Shown: in pieces, positions 56,330 to 64,000 of the stretch
How the letters are laid out: each line of letters starts with the position of its first letter
Numbering within the stretch: position 1 is the first letter of the stretch
Source: Rhizobiales bacterium 24-66-13
GTDB lineage: Bacteria; Pseudomonadota; Alphaproteobacteria; Rhizobiales; Xanthobacteraceae
Reading direction: 5' to 3'
Assembly (NCBI GenBank): GCA_002257205.1
Contig: NCHM01000001.1
Location: 38,934 to 102,933, forward strand
DNA length: 64,000 bases
Translations under genes and position numbers: made by a program
The notes under the pieces: generated by a model
What the model saw: the letters and a program-made list of their open reading frames with translations, nothing else
Database searches by the model: none
What the model was told of the DNA's origin: nothing

Positions 56330-57177
56330 CTGGCGCCCTCCGCCAGTCGCTCGCGCGTGAGCTCGATACGGCGAACGATCGCGTCCGCTAGACGGCTGGG
56401 CGGCGCGGCCAACAGAGTTTCAGTAACGGCAGGTCCATCCGTCGGCCGCAGCCGACGCTCTTGGACGGCCAGTTTGCCGGCGGAAGCCTCGATGATCGTC
56501 TCGGCCTTGACCTGGACATTCCGTGACCAAGCGAAATCGTTGTACAGGCCGCCGTCCCAGAGGATGAAAACGTCTTCTTCGGCGGCGTAACCTGCAAGAA
56601 GCACGATGCGGCCGTCCGAGTGGTCGAACGTTCCACGGACCCCGCGCCCCTGGCCAGGAACAATGAGTTGGACCTTATGTTCTCCGAGGGGGCGCCCGCC
56701 GGGTGGCCGCGTCGCATTGAAGAGATACACCCTGACCCGCCCCGGTAGCGGTGATGCCAAGTCAATCTCAAGAGGCTTGCGCTCAAGCGGCGAGTGAGAA
56801 CGCACGGCGCGCCCAAGCGCGTCAGTGAAGCGCCGGTGGAGTTCCTGTTGCGACACGCGTTCCGTTAGCGGTTTGACCCGCCCGCCTTCCGGGGCAGCTT
56901 CGTGAGTCTCCCGAGGCGCCGCGTCGCTGACATGATCTGGTGCCGACAGCGGGGCGTCGCCCGCGGGGGCTGCGGTGGTGATGTCGGCCGTCGCGGCTTG
57001 GGCGTCTTCACCCGTCGCCACCCGTTCAAGCCATGACTCAAAATCTGCCCGGCGGACTCGCCATTGTCCCCGGACCTTAAAACCTGGGAGCTCCCGTTCG
57101 CTCAACATCGCGTTGACCGTCCGCTCCGCCAGCTTCAGGCGCGCGGCGATGTCGCGAACGGTCAAGATGTCGTCCAA
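56326..57177 (-). CDS. Excisionase-type HTH protein with modification-associated C-terminal domain
   Basis: Protein of 283 residues. Residues 1-55 are an excisionase/MerR-like HTH (ILTVRDIAARLKLAERTVNA, ELPGFKVRGQWRVRRADFES). After an Ala/Pro-rich linker comes a domain with RVRVYLFNATRPPGGRPLGE, HKVQLIVPGQ, DVFILWDGGLYNDFAWSRNV and QVKAETI. I recall similar domains next to DNA methylases; a DNA-sequence or modified-base reader is plausible. Related in pattern to the first domain of the protein at 50600-51637. Confidence 0.7.
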   Translation of the reverse strand: MDDILTVRDIAARLKLAERTVNAMLSERELPGFKVRGQWRVRRADFESWLERVATGEDAQAATADITTAAPAGDAPLSAPDHVSDAAPRETHEAAPEGGRVKPLTERVSQQELHRRFTDALGRAVRSHSPLERKPLEIDLASPLPGRVRVYLFNATRPPGGRPLGEHKVQLIVPGQGRGVRGTFDHSDGRIVLLAGYAAEEDVFILWDGGLYNDFAWSRNVQVKAETIIEASAGKLAVQERRLRPTDGPAVTETLLAAPPSRLADAIVRRIELTRERLAEGAR

Positions 57178-57228
57178 AGGCGATTCCCCTGCACTAGCTG
57201 CGGGAACTGCCTTTATGCGGCAAACGGC

Positions 57229-57245
57229 ACAGCTTATGAAGCTGT
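57229..57245 (-). promoter_or_regulatory. Small hairpin between methyltransferase and HTH genes
   Basis: ACAGCTT-atg-AAGCTGT, a perfect 7-bp inverted repeat in the 95-bp gap before the HTH gene. It could partially terminate the methyltransferase transcript or be an operator for the HTH protein. Confidence 0.4.
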
Positions 57246-57272
57246 AGCCTCAGCTTTACGTTAGAGTCAAGT

Positions 57273-60200
57273 TTAGGCGTCCTCCATGGCGGCTCGGACC
57301 TCGCTGAAGGCGGGGAAGCTCTGATGGCCGCGGGAAGCGAGCTGTCGCATCACCTCAGCGTGGATTCCCTGCAAGCCGCGGGCGGCGACCTCTGGCTGGC
57401 TTCGCGCATCTTTCACCAGCGCGCGCAGGTCGAGCAGCTTGCAGTCTTCCTGTCGGCTCTCGACGGCGTGCTGTGGCTTCCGCAAGTTCATCACGACGTC
57501 GAAATGGGCCACGTCCTCGTGACCGTCGCGGCCCTTATACCCCTTGTGACTTTGTTGCTTTCGGTCGAGCGAAGCGGCCTCGTGGAATTCAAAGCCGGCC
57601 GCCGAGGCGGCCTCGCTCAAAGCGCCCCAAACCTCGCCATCGGTGTTGTGGAATACGACGGTCGCCCAGCCGCCCGGCTTAAGGACACGCGAGACCTCCA
57701 TCATGGACGCGGACATGAGGCCGGCGTAGTCCTGAAGGGTTTTGCCGCCATTGCCGACAGCCAGGGAGCGGTTCACGACCGCTTCCAACGTCAAGTCGGT
57801 GACACGCCCAAGCCAAGCCTCCCAAATGAGATTGCAGTCGGCGTAAAAAATGTTCGAGCCGAACGGGGGATCGGTGAAGACGTAGTCGATGCTACCAGAC
57901 TCGATTGCCGAGAGATGGGTGGCGCTCCCCGTCAATACCCGCGGTTCAGCCCCTGTCGGGGTAAACTCCCTATAATAGGCGCGTAGCTGCCCAATCTTTT
58001 TGCGCATCACCTCGAGGACATTGGCTTCGGCAGAGAGCTGAGGAACGTAGAGCGTCCCGGTCAGCGGTCTATGTCCGCCGCGTGCATTGAAACGGCGCAT
58101 TCGTGTCCCGTGCCAAGCAGTATTGGTAAAGGCGAAGGCGAGGGCGCGTCGCAACCGATCGTCCGGTTCCGCTCCAATAGCCTCCCAAAGGTGAGCGAGG
58201 GCGATACGGTTGCGATCGGTGTACATGTCCCGGACGGAGCGAACCCCTTGAAGATGCAGCGCGCAGCGTTGGTACATTTCGCGATCTGGGCCGAGTGGCA
58301 CGTCAGGAAATGGCATTTCCGCCCCTTCAGCTGCCAACGCCGTGGCCTGTCGCACGTCCTCGGGCTTTGCTGCGCGCTCACCCCGGCTCCCATCCTTCCG
58401 CTGGAATGCGATCCAAGCGGGGACATTGTCGGTTACCTCAAAGCGGCGCCGATCAGCATCGTGTTTGCAGGTTGGGCAGGTAGTGGATCGACCTAGCTTT
58501 CCGGTCCGGCGATCCATCGTGCTCCACAGAAGGAACTCCGCCCGGCAATTGGGGCAACGATGTTGGGTGCTCCAGAGCGTCCACCGGATCTTGGCCGGTT
58601 TGCCGAAATCGTCCTTCGTCGCGTAGAGGCGATCGAGATGTTCCGTGACCGTGTCGGCGACCCGTTCGAAAGCCGCTTCCAGATCATCTGGGTCGCAAGG
58701 TCTCGTGTGGTTCCAGGCCAGATGCGCCGCCGCCGGAGAGAGGTCATTCAAGATGGCCTGGCGACCCGCGAGAGCGGCAGATACGCCCGTCATGCCCGAG
58801 CCGCAGAAGGGATCGAGGACGACATCGCCAGGCTTGGTGAAGTGCTCGATAAATGGCGTGATCGCCTCAGGCGGCACTTTGGTATGATAGCTATGTGCGG
58901 TGTAGAGCGCGGTGTTGCGGGAGCCCGGCACAAGGCGACTTAGTGGCGGCTGCGAAGGTGATGATGATTGCTGGCTCACGGGTAGCGGCGCGTCAGCCAA
59001 ATAACCGGCGACGAAGTCGGTGACTGGCGCCTGCGTCGCCGTGTGAGCGCCGAGACCTGCCCGGCGTGCTTCAATAGACTGAATCGTTATGCCGGTCGCC
59101 GACAGGTCAGCCTGAAGGACGTCCCGTAGCACCGCCGTATACAGATGGTCGGGCTGCGAAGCGCCTTCGGATAACGCGCGCTGGATCGATGCATCCACGA
59201 AGGCCTGTGGAGCTGTGGTTCGGTCGCGCGCCGGTCGCGATCGGTGTGCAAGACATAGGGTCAGATCCAGCCGGGTGACCCGTTCCTGGCCCAGTTGGCC
59301 CTTCACGCCTTTGATAGACGGCTGCCCCTTGTTGAGGACGTGAACACTGCGGGTCTCTAGGCCGGCGTCCGCTAGGGCATCCTGAACCTCGGTCCAGACC
59401 CGGTCGTCCGTGTTTGAGAATGCCAGCACGCCACGGCCGCCCCGCCGCATCACACGCGCAGACTCGGTAAAGGCTTGGGCCATCAGCTCCCCGTAGAGCG
59501 CGAGGTCTTTACCGCCCGCTGCCCGCGGGCGGCGCTGATTCACAACAATTTCTGACGTCTGGTCGGTCTCCGCCCCTAGCCAGGCGTCCCAAAGCAAGGA
59601 GCTGTCAGCGTAGAAGATGTTCGAACCAAAGGGCGGGTCCATAAACACCAGGTCGACCGCCTGATCGGGGATACAGCTGAGGTTCGTGGCTGAAGCCTGG
59701 AAAACCTGGGCACGGCCAGAGGTTTCCGGCCGACTTTCATAGTACCGGAGCACGTCCGCGGCCTTACGCCGGAACAGGCTCCAGACGTTCCACTCATACC
59801 GGAGCGAAGACACGTAGAGCGTCCCGGTCATCACGTTCGTCGGACGCTTCGCGTTCCATTGATACCGCTTGGACGCCCGATTGACGCAGGCAGTGAGCGC
59901 AAACAGGAGCGCCTCTCGCAGGCGGCCGTCGGCGACCGCGACGATCTCGTGGCGGAGTGCGGCCAGGGCATGGAGATTTCGGGTGGTGTAGAATCCCGCG
60001 GCGTTCGTTATCCCCATCGCCGTGTGCGCCGAGCGCCACATTTCCCGATCAGACCCAAACGCGGCCGAGGGGGTCCAATACGGAATGGCCGTCCCGTTCA
60101 CCTCTTCGATCAGAGAAAGTTCAGCCGCGGTAGGCGCGTGATGCGCCATTCGGCGCCCTGCCGCCGAGGTGTGGGTCTCGACCGGGGTTTCGCCGATCCA

Positions 60201-61058
60201 GACAAGGTCGGACTTGGACAAAATGGCCGTGCACTGGGGGCAGATGAGCTCTTGGCCATCGCCCTCCTGCAGGGCAGCCCAGTAGGTGATCTTTGAGGCG
60301 CACGCATCACACGCGAAGATGTCGCTCCAGACGGTGTATTCGATGCGGGCCGGGTCCTTGCCCACGGGTGTGTAGAGCCAATCCATCGTCGGCTTCACAG
60401 CCGCCTCGAGGCGGTCAAGCGCCGCCTTGAACTGCTTGGGATCGCAAGGCGCTGTGTAATTTCTTGCGATGTGAACCGCAGCTGGCGACAGGTCCGAAAG
60501 CAGAGCGTGACGGCCTAAGTCCACGGCGGCCACCCCGGTCATCCCGGATCCACAGAATGGGTCGCTGACCAAATCACCCGGCTCGGTGAATGCCTCCACA
60601 AAGGGCCTGATCGCCGAAGGGGGCACCTTGGTGTGATAGCTGTGCGCCCGATAGGTAGTGGACGCTTTGCTGACCTCGATCATGGGAGGGATTGCGCGTT
60701 CAGGCGCCGCGCCAAGCTTACGCGCCGGCTTCGACGGAGGCTTCGTGACCGGCGCCTTTGGGTAGACGATCGCGTCCTGTTCAGCCCAAAGCCGGACGGC
60801 GGTGGTCACGGATACCGCGTCGGTTTCGATCGCTCCCTGCACATCCTTGGGAAGCCGCCCAGCTTGAAGCAGCAGCATTTCTGCCGGGACGCCCAGGATC
60901 CCGCTCAGTTTCGTAGCGTGATCCTCCGTGAGGACACGCTTTCCGCTCTCGAGAAGACTCAGGTAGCTTTTGTCCACTCCGAGTTGATCGGCAAGGGCCT
61001 GCTGAGAGAGCCCGAGAGCTTCGCGACGGCTCCTGATTTGCCCTTCGCTTTGCCCCAT
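57273..61058 (-). CDS. XRE-fused tandem double DNA methyltransferase
   Basis: Protein of 1261 residues: XRE helix-turn-helix (residues 7-62), then two homologous methyltransferase units. Each has a YHTKVPP motif, AdoMet motif I DPFCGSGMTGV (166-176 and 749-759), a CxxC-CxxC zinc ribbon (250-276 and 835-864), and the catalytic DPPFGSNIFYAD (474-485 and 1063-1074). Both catalytic sites look intact. DPPF motifs belong to adenine-N6 or cytosine-N4 methylases; motif I before the putative target region and then DPPF suggests the alpha-class order. ATG 61058 follows AAGGGAG. Confidence 0.9.
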   Translation of the reverse strand: MGQSEGQIRSRREALGLSQQALADQLGVDKSYLSLLESGKRVLTEDHATKLSGILGVPAEMLLLQAGRLPKDVQGAIETDAVSVTTAVRLWAEQDAIVYPKAPVTKPPSKPARKLGAAPERAIPPMIEVSKASTTYRAHSYHTKVPPSAIRPFVEAFTEPGDLVSDPFCGSGMTGVAAVDLGRHALLSDLSPAAVHIARNYTAPCDPKQFKAALDRLEAAVKPTMDWLYTPVGKDPARIEYTVWSDIFACDACASKITYWAALQEGDGQELICPQCTAILSKSDLVWIGETPVETHTSAAGRRMAHHAPTAAELSLIEEVNGTAIPYWTPSAAFGSDREMWRSAHTAMGITNAAGFYTTRNLHALAALRHEIVAVADGRLREALLFALTACVNRASKRYQWNAKRPTNVMTGTLYVSSLRYEWNVWSLFRRKAADVLRYYESRPETSGRAQVFQASATNLSCIPDQAVDLVFMDPPFGSNIFYADSSLLWDAWLGAETDQTSEIVVNQRRPRAAGGKDLALYGELMAQAFTESARVMRRGGRGVLAFSNTDDRVWTEVQDALADAGLETRSVHVLNKGQPSIKGVKGQLGQERVTRLDLTLCLAHRSRPARDRTTAPQAFVDASIQRALSEGASQPDHLYTAVLRDVLQADLSATGITIQSIEARRAGLGAHTATQAPVTDFVAGYLADAPLPVSQQSSSPSQPPLSRLVPGSRNTALYTAHSYHTKVPPEAITPFIEHFTKPGDVVLDPFCGSGMTGVSAALAGRQAILNDLSPAAAHLAWNHTRPCDPDDLEAAFERVADTVTEHLDRLYATKDDFGKPAKIRWTLWSTQHRCPNCRAEFLLWSTMDRRTGKLGRSTTCPTCKHDADRRRFEVTDNVPAWIAFQRKDGSRGERAAKPEDVRQATALAAEGAEMPFPDVPLGPDREMYQRCALHLQGVRSVRDMYTDRNRIALAHLWEAIGAEPDDRLRRALAFAFTNTAWHGTRMRRFNARGGHRPLTGTLYVPQLSAEANVLEVMRKKIGQLRAYYREFTPTGAEPRVLTGSATHLSAIESGSIDYVFTDPPFGSNIFYADCNLIWEAWLGRVTDLTLEAVVNRSLAVGNGGKTLQDYAGLMSASMMEVSRVLKPGGWATVVFHNTDGEVWGALSEAASAAGFEFHEAASLDRKQQSHKGYKGRDGHEDVAHFDVVMNLRKPQHAVESRQEDCKLLDLRALVKDARSQPEVAARGLQGIHAEVMRQLASRGHQSFPAFSEVRAAMEDA

Positions 61059-61095
61059 AGCGCGACTCCCTTTTACAGGAAGCAAGAGTCGCACT

Positions 61096-61114
61096 GTTGA
61101 CAAGATTTGTCAAC
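61096..61114. promoter_or_regulatory. Palindromic operator/promoter of the methyltransferase gene
   Basis: GTTGACA-N5-TGTCAAC, a perfect 7-bp inverted repeat about 40 bp upstream of the methyltransferase ATG. On the minus strand its first half contains TTGACA, a perfect -35 hexamer, though I find no good -10. The XRE domain of the methyltransferase is the obvious ligand, giving autorepression like that of restriction-modification C proteins. Confidence 0.6.
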
Positions 61115-61146
61115 GCCAATTTGGCCTAAAAGATCAGCATTTTCAA

Positions 61147-61283
61147 TCTCTCAGCCGATCGCGCGCCTTGGGTTCACATCTTGCTGGGCAGAAACAAATG
61201 TTCTGTTCTCGTTAGAGGATTTGCTCCGCTGACCGTCATGCGCAGCGCGCTAAGAGATTCGGCGCGCGCGATCGGCTGAGAGA
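61147..61283. repeat. 137-bp inverted-repeat-bounded unit upstream of the defence operon
   Basis: TCTCTCAGCCGATCGCGCG (61147-61165) recurs as its exact complement at 61265-61283; the arms continue inward with a 2-bp difference. The interior of about 94 bp has no gene. No clear target duplication. Could be a MITE-like insertion or a binding region near the element end. Confidence 0.65.
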
Positions 61284-61539
61284 TGCACGTATTCTGGTTG
61301 CCTGCGCGCTCGCCGGTGGCCAGCGCCCAACAACGTGGTATCCGAGGCAAAAGATGGGTCGCCCCGCTCGCTACAGCACAGAGGTGCCGGTGCGATGTCC
61401 GGCGCTGATCGAGATGCTTGTCGACAAGGTCGAGAGGCACTCTGATCCAGACGGTCTGGTGGGGCGGAGCGCGACGACGCAGGCAATGCCTAGGCGGGCG
61501 GTTTTCCACAGGGGGGCTGGTGGACACTCTCGACATCGG
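61284..61539. other. Gap without a supported gene
   Basis: Short open frames on both strands have no recognisable domain. One plus-strand frame from 61354 (MGRPARYSTEVPVRCPALIE) is 87 codons long and runs on into the repeat and terminator sequence, so I do not call it a gene. Confidence 0.35.
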
Positions 61540-61561
61540 TGGTCACCAAGTGGTCACCAAG
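61540..61561. repeat. Tandem 11-bp repeat near the tRNA 3' end
   Basis: TGGTCACCAAG occurs twice back to back, ending 64 bp from the tRNA-Gly 3' end. Repeats in this position at a tRNA-integrated element can be recombinase or excisionase arm sites. Confidence 0.5.
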
Positions 61562-61573
61562 CAAAAAACGACA

Positions 61574-61593
61574 AAACCGCCTCTCGGCGGTTT
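61574..61593 (-). terminator. Terminator of tRNA-Gly
   Basis: On the minus strand AAACCGCC-gaga-GGCGGTTT is followed by TTGTCG: a perfect 8-bp stem with T-rich tail 30 bp past the tRNA 3' end, a standard intrinsic terminator. Confidence 0.75.
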
Positions 61594-61624
61594 CGCTATA
61601 AGTCATTGTCTTTCTGAAGAATTT

Positions 61625-61699
61625 TGGAGCGGGCGATGGGATTCGAACCCACGACCCCAACCTTGGCAAGGTTGTGCTCTACCCCTGAGCTACACCCGC
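61625..61699 (-). tRNA. tRNA-Gly (GCC anticodon)
   Basis: The minus strand folds as a complete 75-base tRNA: acceptor GCGGGTG/CGCCCGC, D-arm AGCTCAGGGGTAGAGC, anticodon stem CAACC-TTGCCAA-GGTTG with anticodon GCC, T-arm GTGGGTTCGAATCCCAT, discriminator T and encoded CCA. The 3' end points toward the conjugative element, as expected if tRNA-Gly is the attachment site. Confidence 0.96.
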
Positions 61700-61875
61700 A
61701 TCCATCTGCCGTGGCGGTGTGCCGCCGGGCAGGTGCGTGTCTATGCCAAAACGAAATCGGGATTGCAACAGGCTTTCGCGGCGTTTCTGGCCGGCCTGGG
61801 GAAAAAACCGCGGGGCGGCGCTCTGGAGCGCCACACCACACCGCCAGCGAATAGCCAGCAAACCCTTTCGCCGGC
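61700..61875. other. Short gap upstream of tRNA-Gly
   Basis: Should hold the tRNA-Gly promoter and the 3' end region of the cupin transcript. No gene seen. Confidence 0.4.
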
Positions 61876-62370
61876 TCATTCCTTGTGGATCGAGTCGATC
61901 CATTTGACGGCGGTAGGTTTTTCCACAGGCTCGATATCGAGGTTCACCACCACCGGCTCCTGGCCCGAGCGCACCAGCACGCATTCCAGCGTTTCGTCGG
62001 GCGAGGCGTTGATTTCCTGGTGCGGCACATAGGGCGGCACATAGATGAAATCGCCGGGGCCGGCTTCGGCGGTGAATTCCAGATGGTCGCCCCAGCGCAT
62101 GCGCGCCTTGCCCTTGACCACGAAGATCACGCTTTCCAGATCGCCATGGTGATGCGCCCCGGTCTTGGCGTCGGGATGGATATGCACCGTGCCGGCCCAG
62201 AGCTTCTCGGCCCCGGCGCGCGCGCGATTGATGGCGGTGGCGCGGTTCATGCCGGGCGTCTGGGCGGTATTGGGATCGAGATTGTCGCCCGGAATCACCT
62301 TCACGCCCTTGCGGTCCGCCCATGTGCGTCTCCCTGGGATCTGCGACGGGCTTGTTGCCCGCGTCTTCAC
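61876..62370 (-). CDS. Cupin-domain protein
   Basis: Single-domain cupin of up to 164 residues: KTGAHHHGDLESVIFVVKGK (metal-binding His cluster and Glu), GPGDFIYVPPYVPHQEINAS (second motif with His). Likely a metal-dependent sugar-binding or dioxygenase-like protein of unknown substrate. The start at 62370 is a GTG without a good ribosome site; the conserved part begins at KVIPGDNLDP, so a start near 62,305 is possible. Chromosomal flank of the element. Confidence 0.8.
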   Translation of the reverse strand: MKTRATSPSQIPGRRTWADRKGVKVIPGDNLDPNTAQTPGMNRATAINRARAGAEKLWAGTVHIHPDAKTGAHHHGDLESVIFVVKGKARMRWGDHLEFTAEAGPGDFIYVPPYVPHQEINASPDETLECVLVRSGQEPVVVNLDIEPVEKPTAVKWIDSIHKE

Positions 62371-62425
62371 AGGAGGCTAGAACGACGGCAACTTTCCTGC
62401 ATCCCTTTTCCGGAGCCGGTGGCGC

Positions 62426-64000
62426 ATGGCGTCCTATCAATATGCCTATCACATGCATGGCCTCACCAAGGCCTATCCAGGCGGCAAGAAGGTGCTCGAC
62501 AATGTGCACCTGTCTTTCTACCCGGACGCCAAGATCGGCGTGCTGGGCGCGAACGGTGCCGGTAAGTCCACCCTGCTGAAGATCATGGCCGGGATGGACA
62601 AGGACTTTTCCGGCGAGGCGCGCCCCGCGGAAGGCGTGCGCGTGGGCTATCTCGCCCAGGAGCCGCAGCTCGATCCCACCAAGAGCGTGCGCGAAAACGT
62701 CATGGACGGCGTGGCGAAGCAGAAGGCGATCCTCGATCGCTATAACGAGCTCGCCATGAATTATTCCGACGAGACGGCGGACGAGATGACCCGCCTTCAG
62801 GACGAGATCGAAGGCCAGGGCCTGTGGGATCTCGACAGCAAGGTGGACCAGGCGATGGACGCGCTGCGCGTCCCTTCCGACGATGCGGAAGTCGCCAGCC
62901 TCTCGGGCGGCGAGCGGCGCCGCGTGGCGCTGTGCCGCCTGCTGCTGGAACAGCCGGAACTGCTCCTGCTCGACGAACCGACCAACCATCTGGACGCGGA
63001 AACCACCGCGTGGCTCGAAGGCCATCTGCGGTCCTATCCGGGCGCGATCCTGATCGTCACCCATGATCGCTACTTCCTCGACAATGTCACCGGCTGGATC
63101 CTGGAGCTGGATCGCGGCCGCGGCATTCCCTACGAGGGCAATTAGGAAGGCCGCGAGGATGAGGCGCGCCAGCGCGCGCTCGCCCGCGAGCAGGAATGGA
63201 TGGGCACCTCGCCCCGCGCCCGCCAGGCCAAGAGCAAGGCGCGTATCCAGCGTTATGAGGAATTGCTGGAGAAGGCCTCCGATCGCATGCCCTCGGCGAC
63301 CCAGATCGTCATCCCCGTGGCCGAGCGGCTGGGACAGAACGTCATCGCCTTCGACCATCTCAACAAGGCGTTCGGCGATCGCCTGCTGATCGACGATCTG
63401 TCCTTCAAGTTGCCGCCGGGCGGCATCGTCGGCGTCATCGGGCCCAACGGCGCGGGCAAGACCACGCTGTTCCGCATGATCACCGGCCAGGAGCAGCCGG
63501 ACGGCGGGTCGATCTCCATCGGCGAGTCGGTGAAGCTCGGCTATGTGGACCAGAGCCGCGACGCGCTGGACGACAAGAAGACCGTCTGGGAGGAAATCTC
63601 CGGCGGCAACGAGGTCATCTATGTCGGCAAGAAGGAAATTCCTTCGCGCGCTTATTGCGCGGCCTTCAATTTCAAGGGCGGCGACCAGCAGAAGAAGGTC
63701 GGCATGCTTTCGGGCGGCGAGCGCAACCGGGTGCATCTCGCGCGCACGCTCCAGCGCGGCGGCAATGTTCTGCTGCTCGACGAGCCGACCAATGATCTCG
63801 ACGTGGAAACCCTGCGAGCCCTGGAAGAGGCGCTGGAAGATTATGCCGGCTGCGCCGTCATCATCTCGCATGATCGCTTCTTCCTGGATCGCATCGCCAC
63901 GCACATGCTGGCCTTCGAGGGCGACAGCCATGTGGAATGGTTCGAGGGCAATTTCGCGGATTATGAGGAAGACAAGAAGCGGCGCCTCGGCATCGATTCC
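62426..64000 (+). pseudogene. ettA: EttA ABC-F translational throttle, interrupted (3' end outside window)
   Basis: First ABC domain complete: [56 protein letters not shown]. At 63143-63145 the frame reads GIPYEGN, TAG, then [18 protein letters not shown] in the same frame. Relatives have about 14 more residues (Y..WL.QK.KRL.Q) at this point, so a 39-bp in-frame deletion created the TAG. The second domain continues intact ([43 protein letters not shown]) to the window end. The lost part opens the linker that carries the P-site tRNA interaction motif. Confidence 0.85.

Noticed and set aside
49975..61058. Assignment of the defence operon to classical Dnd, DISARM or BREX.
   Set aside because: Only single components (DndD-like ATPase, PLD-helicase, methylase) overlap; the defining partners of each system are missing.
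61624..61854. Short frame reading MGFEPTTPTLARL.
   Set aside because: This is the well-known false translation of a tRNA on the opposite strand.
63143..63145. TAG in ettA as a recoded amino-acid codon.
   Set aside because: About 13 family residues are missing at the same place, so a deletion explains the stop more simply.
61679..63931. A 750-codon minus-strand frame through the cupin and ettA region.
   Set aside because: Its last part is the genuine cupin; the rest is the antisense of ettA and has no domain of its own.

Overview
The window reads as an alphaproteobacterial chromosome segment carrying a large integrated conjugative element. The right flank (cupin gene, ettA, tRNA-Gly) and the very GC-rich catabolic genes look Hyphomicrobiales-like to me; this is inferred from remembered protein similarity, not from a search.

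Region 1 (1-15,742) is an aromatic degradation block. Phenylacetyl-CoA genes (paaI, paaG, paaN, a paaJ-type thiolase, a bifunctional hydratase/dehydrogenase and paaZ) lie next to a complete upper styrene pathway: styA and styB (styrene to styrene oxide), styC (oxide to phenylacetaldehyde), an OmpW-like porin and an aldehyde dehydrogenase that fits styD (to phenylacetate). Two LysR regulators flank the sty genes; no StyS/StyR pair is present. The ring epoxidase genes paaABCDE and the ligase paaK are not in the window.

Region 2 (15,742-17,077) is a decayed IS5-family element interrupted by an IS3-type remnant, with a possible 3-bp target duplication.

Region 3 (17,052-39,952), nearly all on the minus strand, is the conjugation and maintenance backbone: trbB-trbL (mating-pair formation), traG (coupling protein), a VirD2/DUF3363 relaxase with a candidate oriT just upstream, lytic transglycosylase, traF peptidase, parA, repA with three iteron-like repeats, and accessory families DUF736, DUF2840, DUF2285 and DUF932.

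Region 4 (40-49.5 kb) is variable cargo: a toxin-antitoxin pair, a decayed inverted DUF736 copy, an eroded arsenic locus (arsR and a Cys-tailed flavoprotein apparently intact; ACR3 permease and MFS pump broken) and a large ParB-like protein. The DUF932 and ParB-like genes share a repeated upstream leader of about 290 bp.

Region 5 (49,975-61,058) is the most notable part: eight tightly packed minus-strand genes that look like a multi-gene DNA-modification and anti-phage system. They encode an XRE-fused double DNA methyltransferase, an excisionase-type HTH protein, a PLD-helicase, a small protein, a DndD/Rad50-like ATPase with a CPTC hook, two proteins of unknown function and a BglII/BstYI-like nuclease. 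The gene set does not match the canonical BREX, DISARM, Dnd, Ssp or Druantia layouts I know.

The element appears to end at the 3' end of a tRNA-Gly(GCC) gene (61,625-61,699). Beyond it lie a cupin gene and an ettA gene broken by an apparent 39-bp deletion that leaves an in-frame TAG. No integrase is visible in the window, so it would have to lie beyond the left edge.
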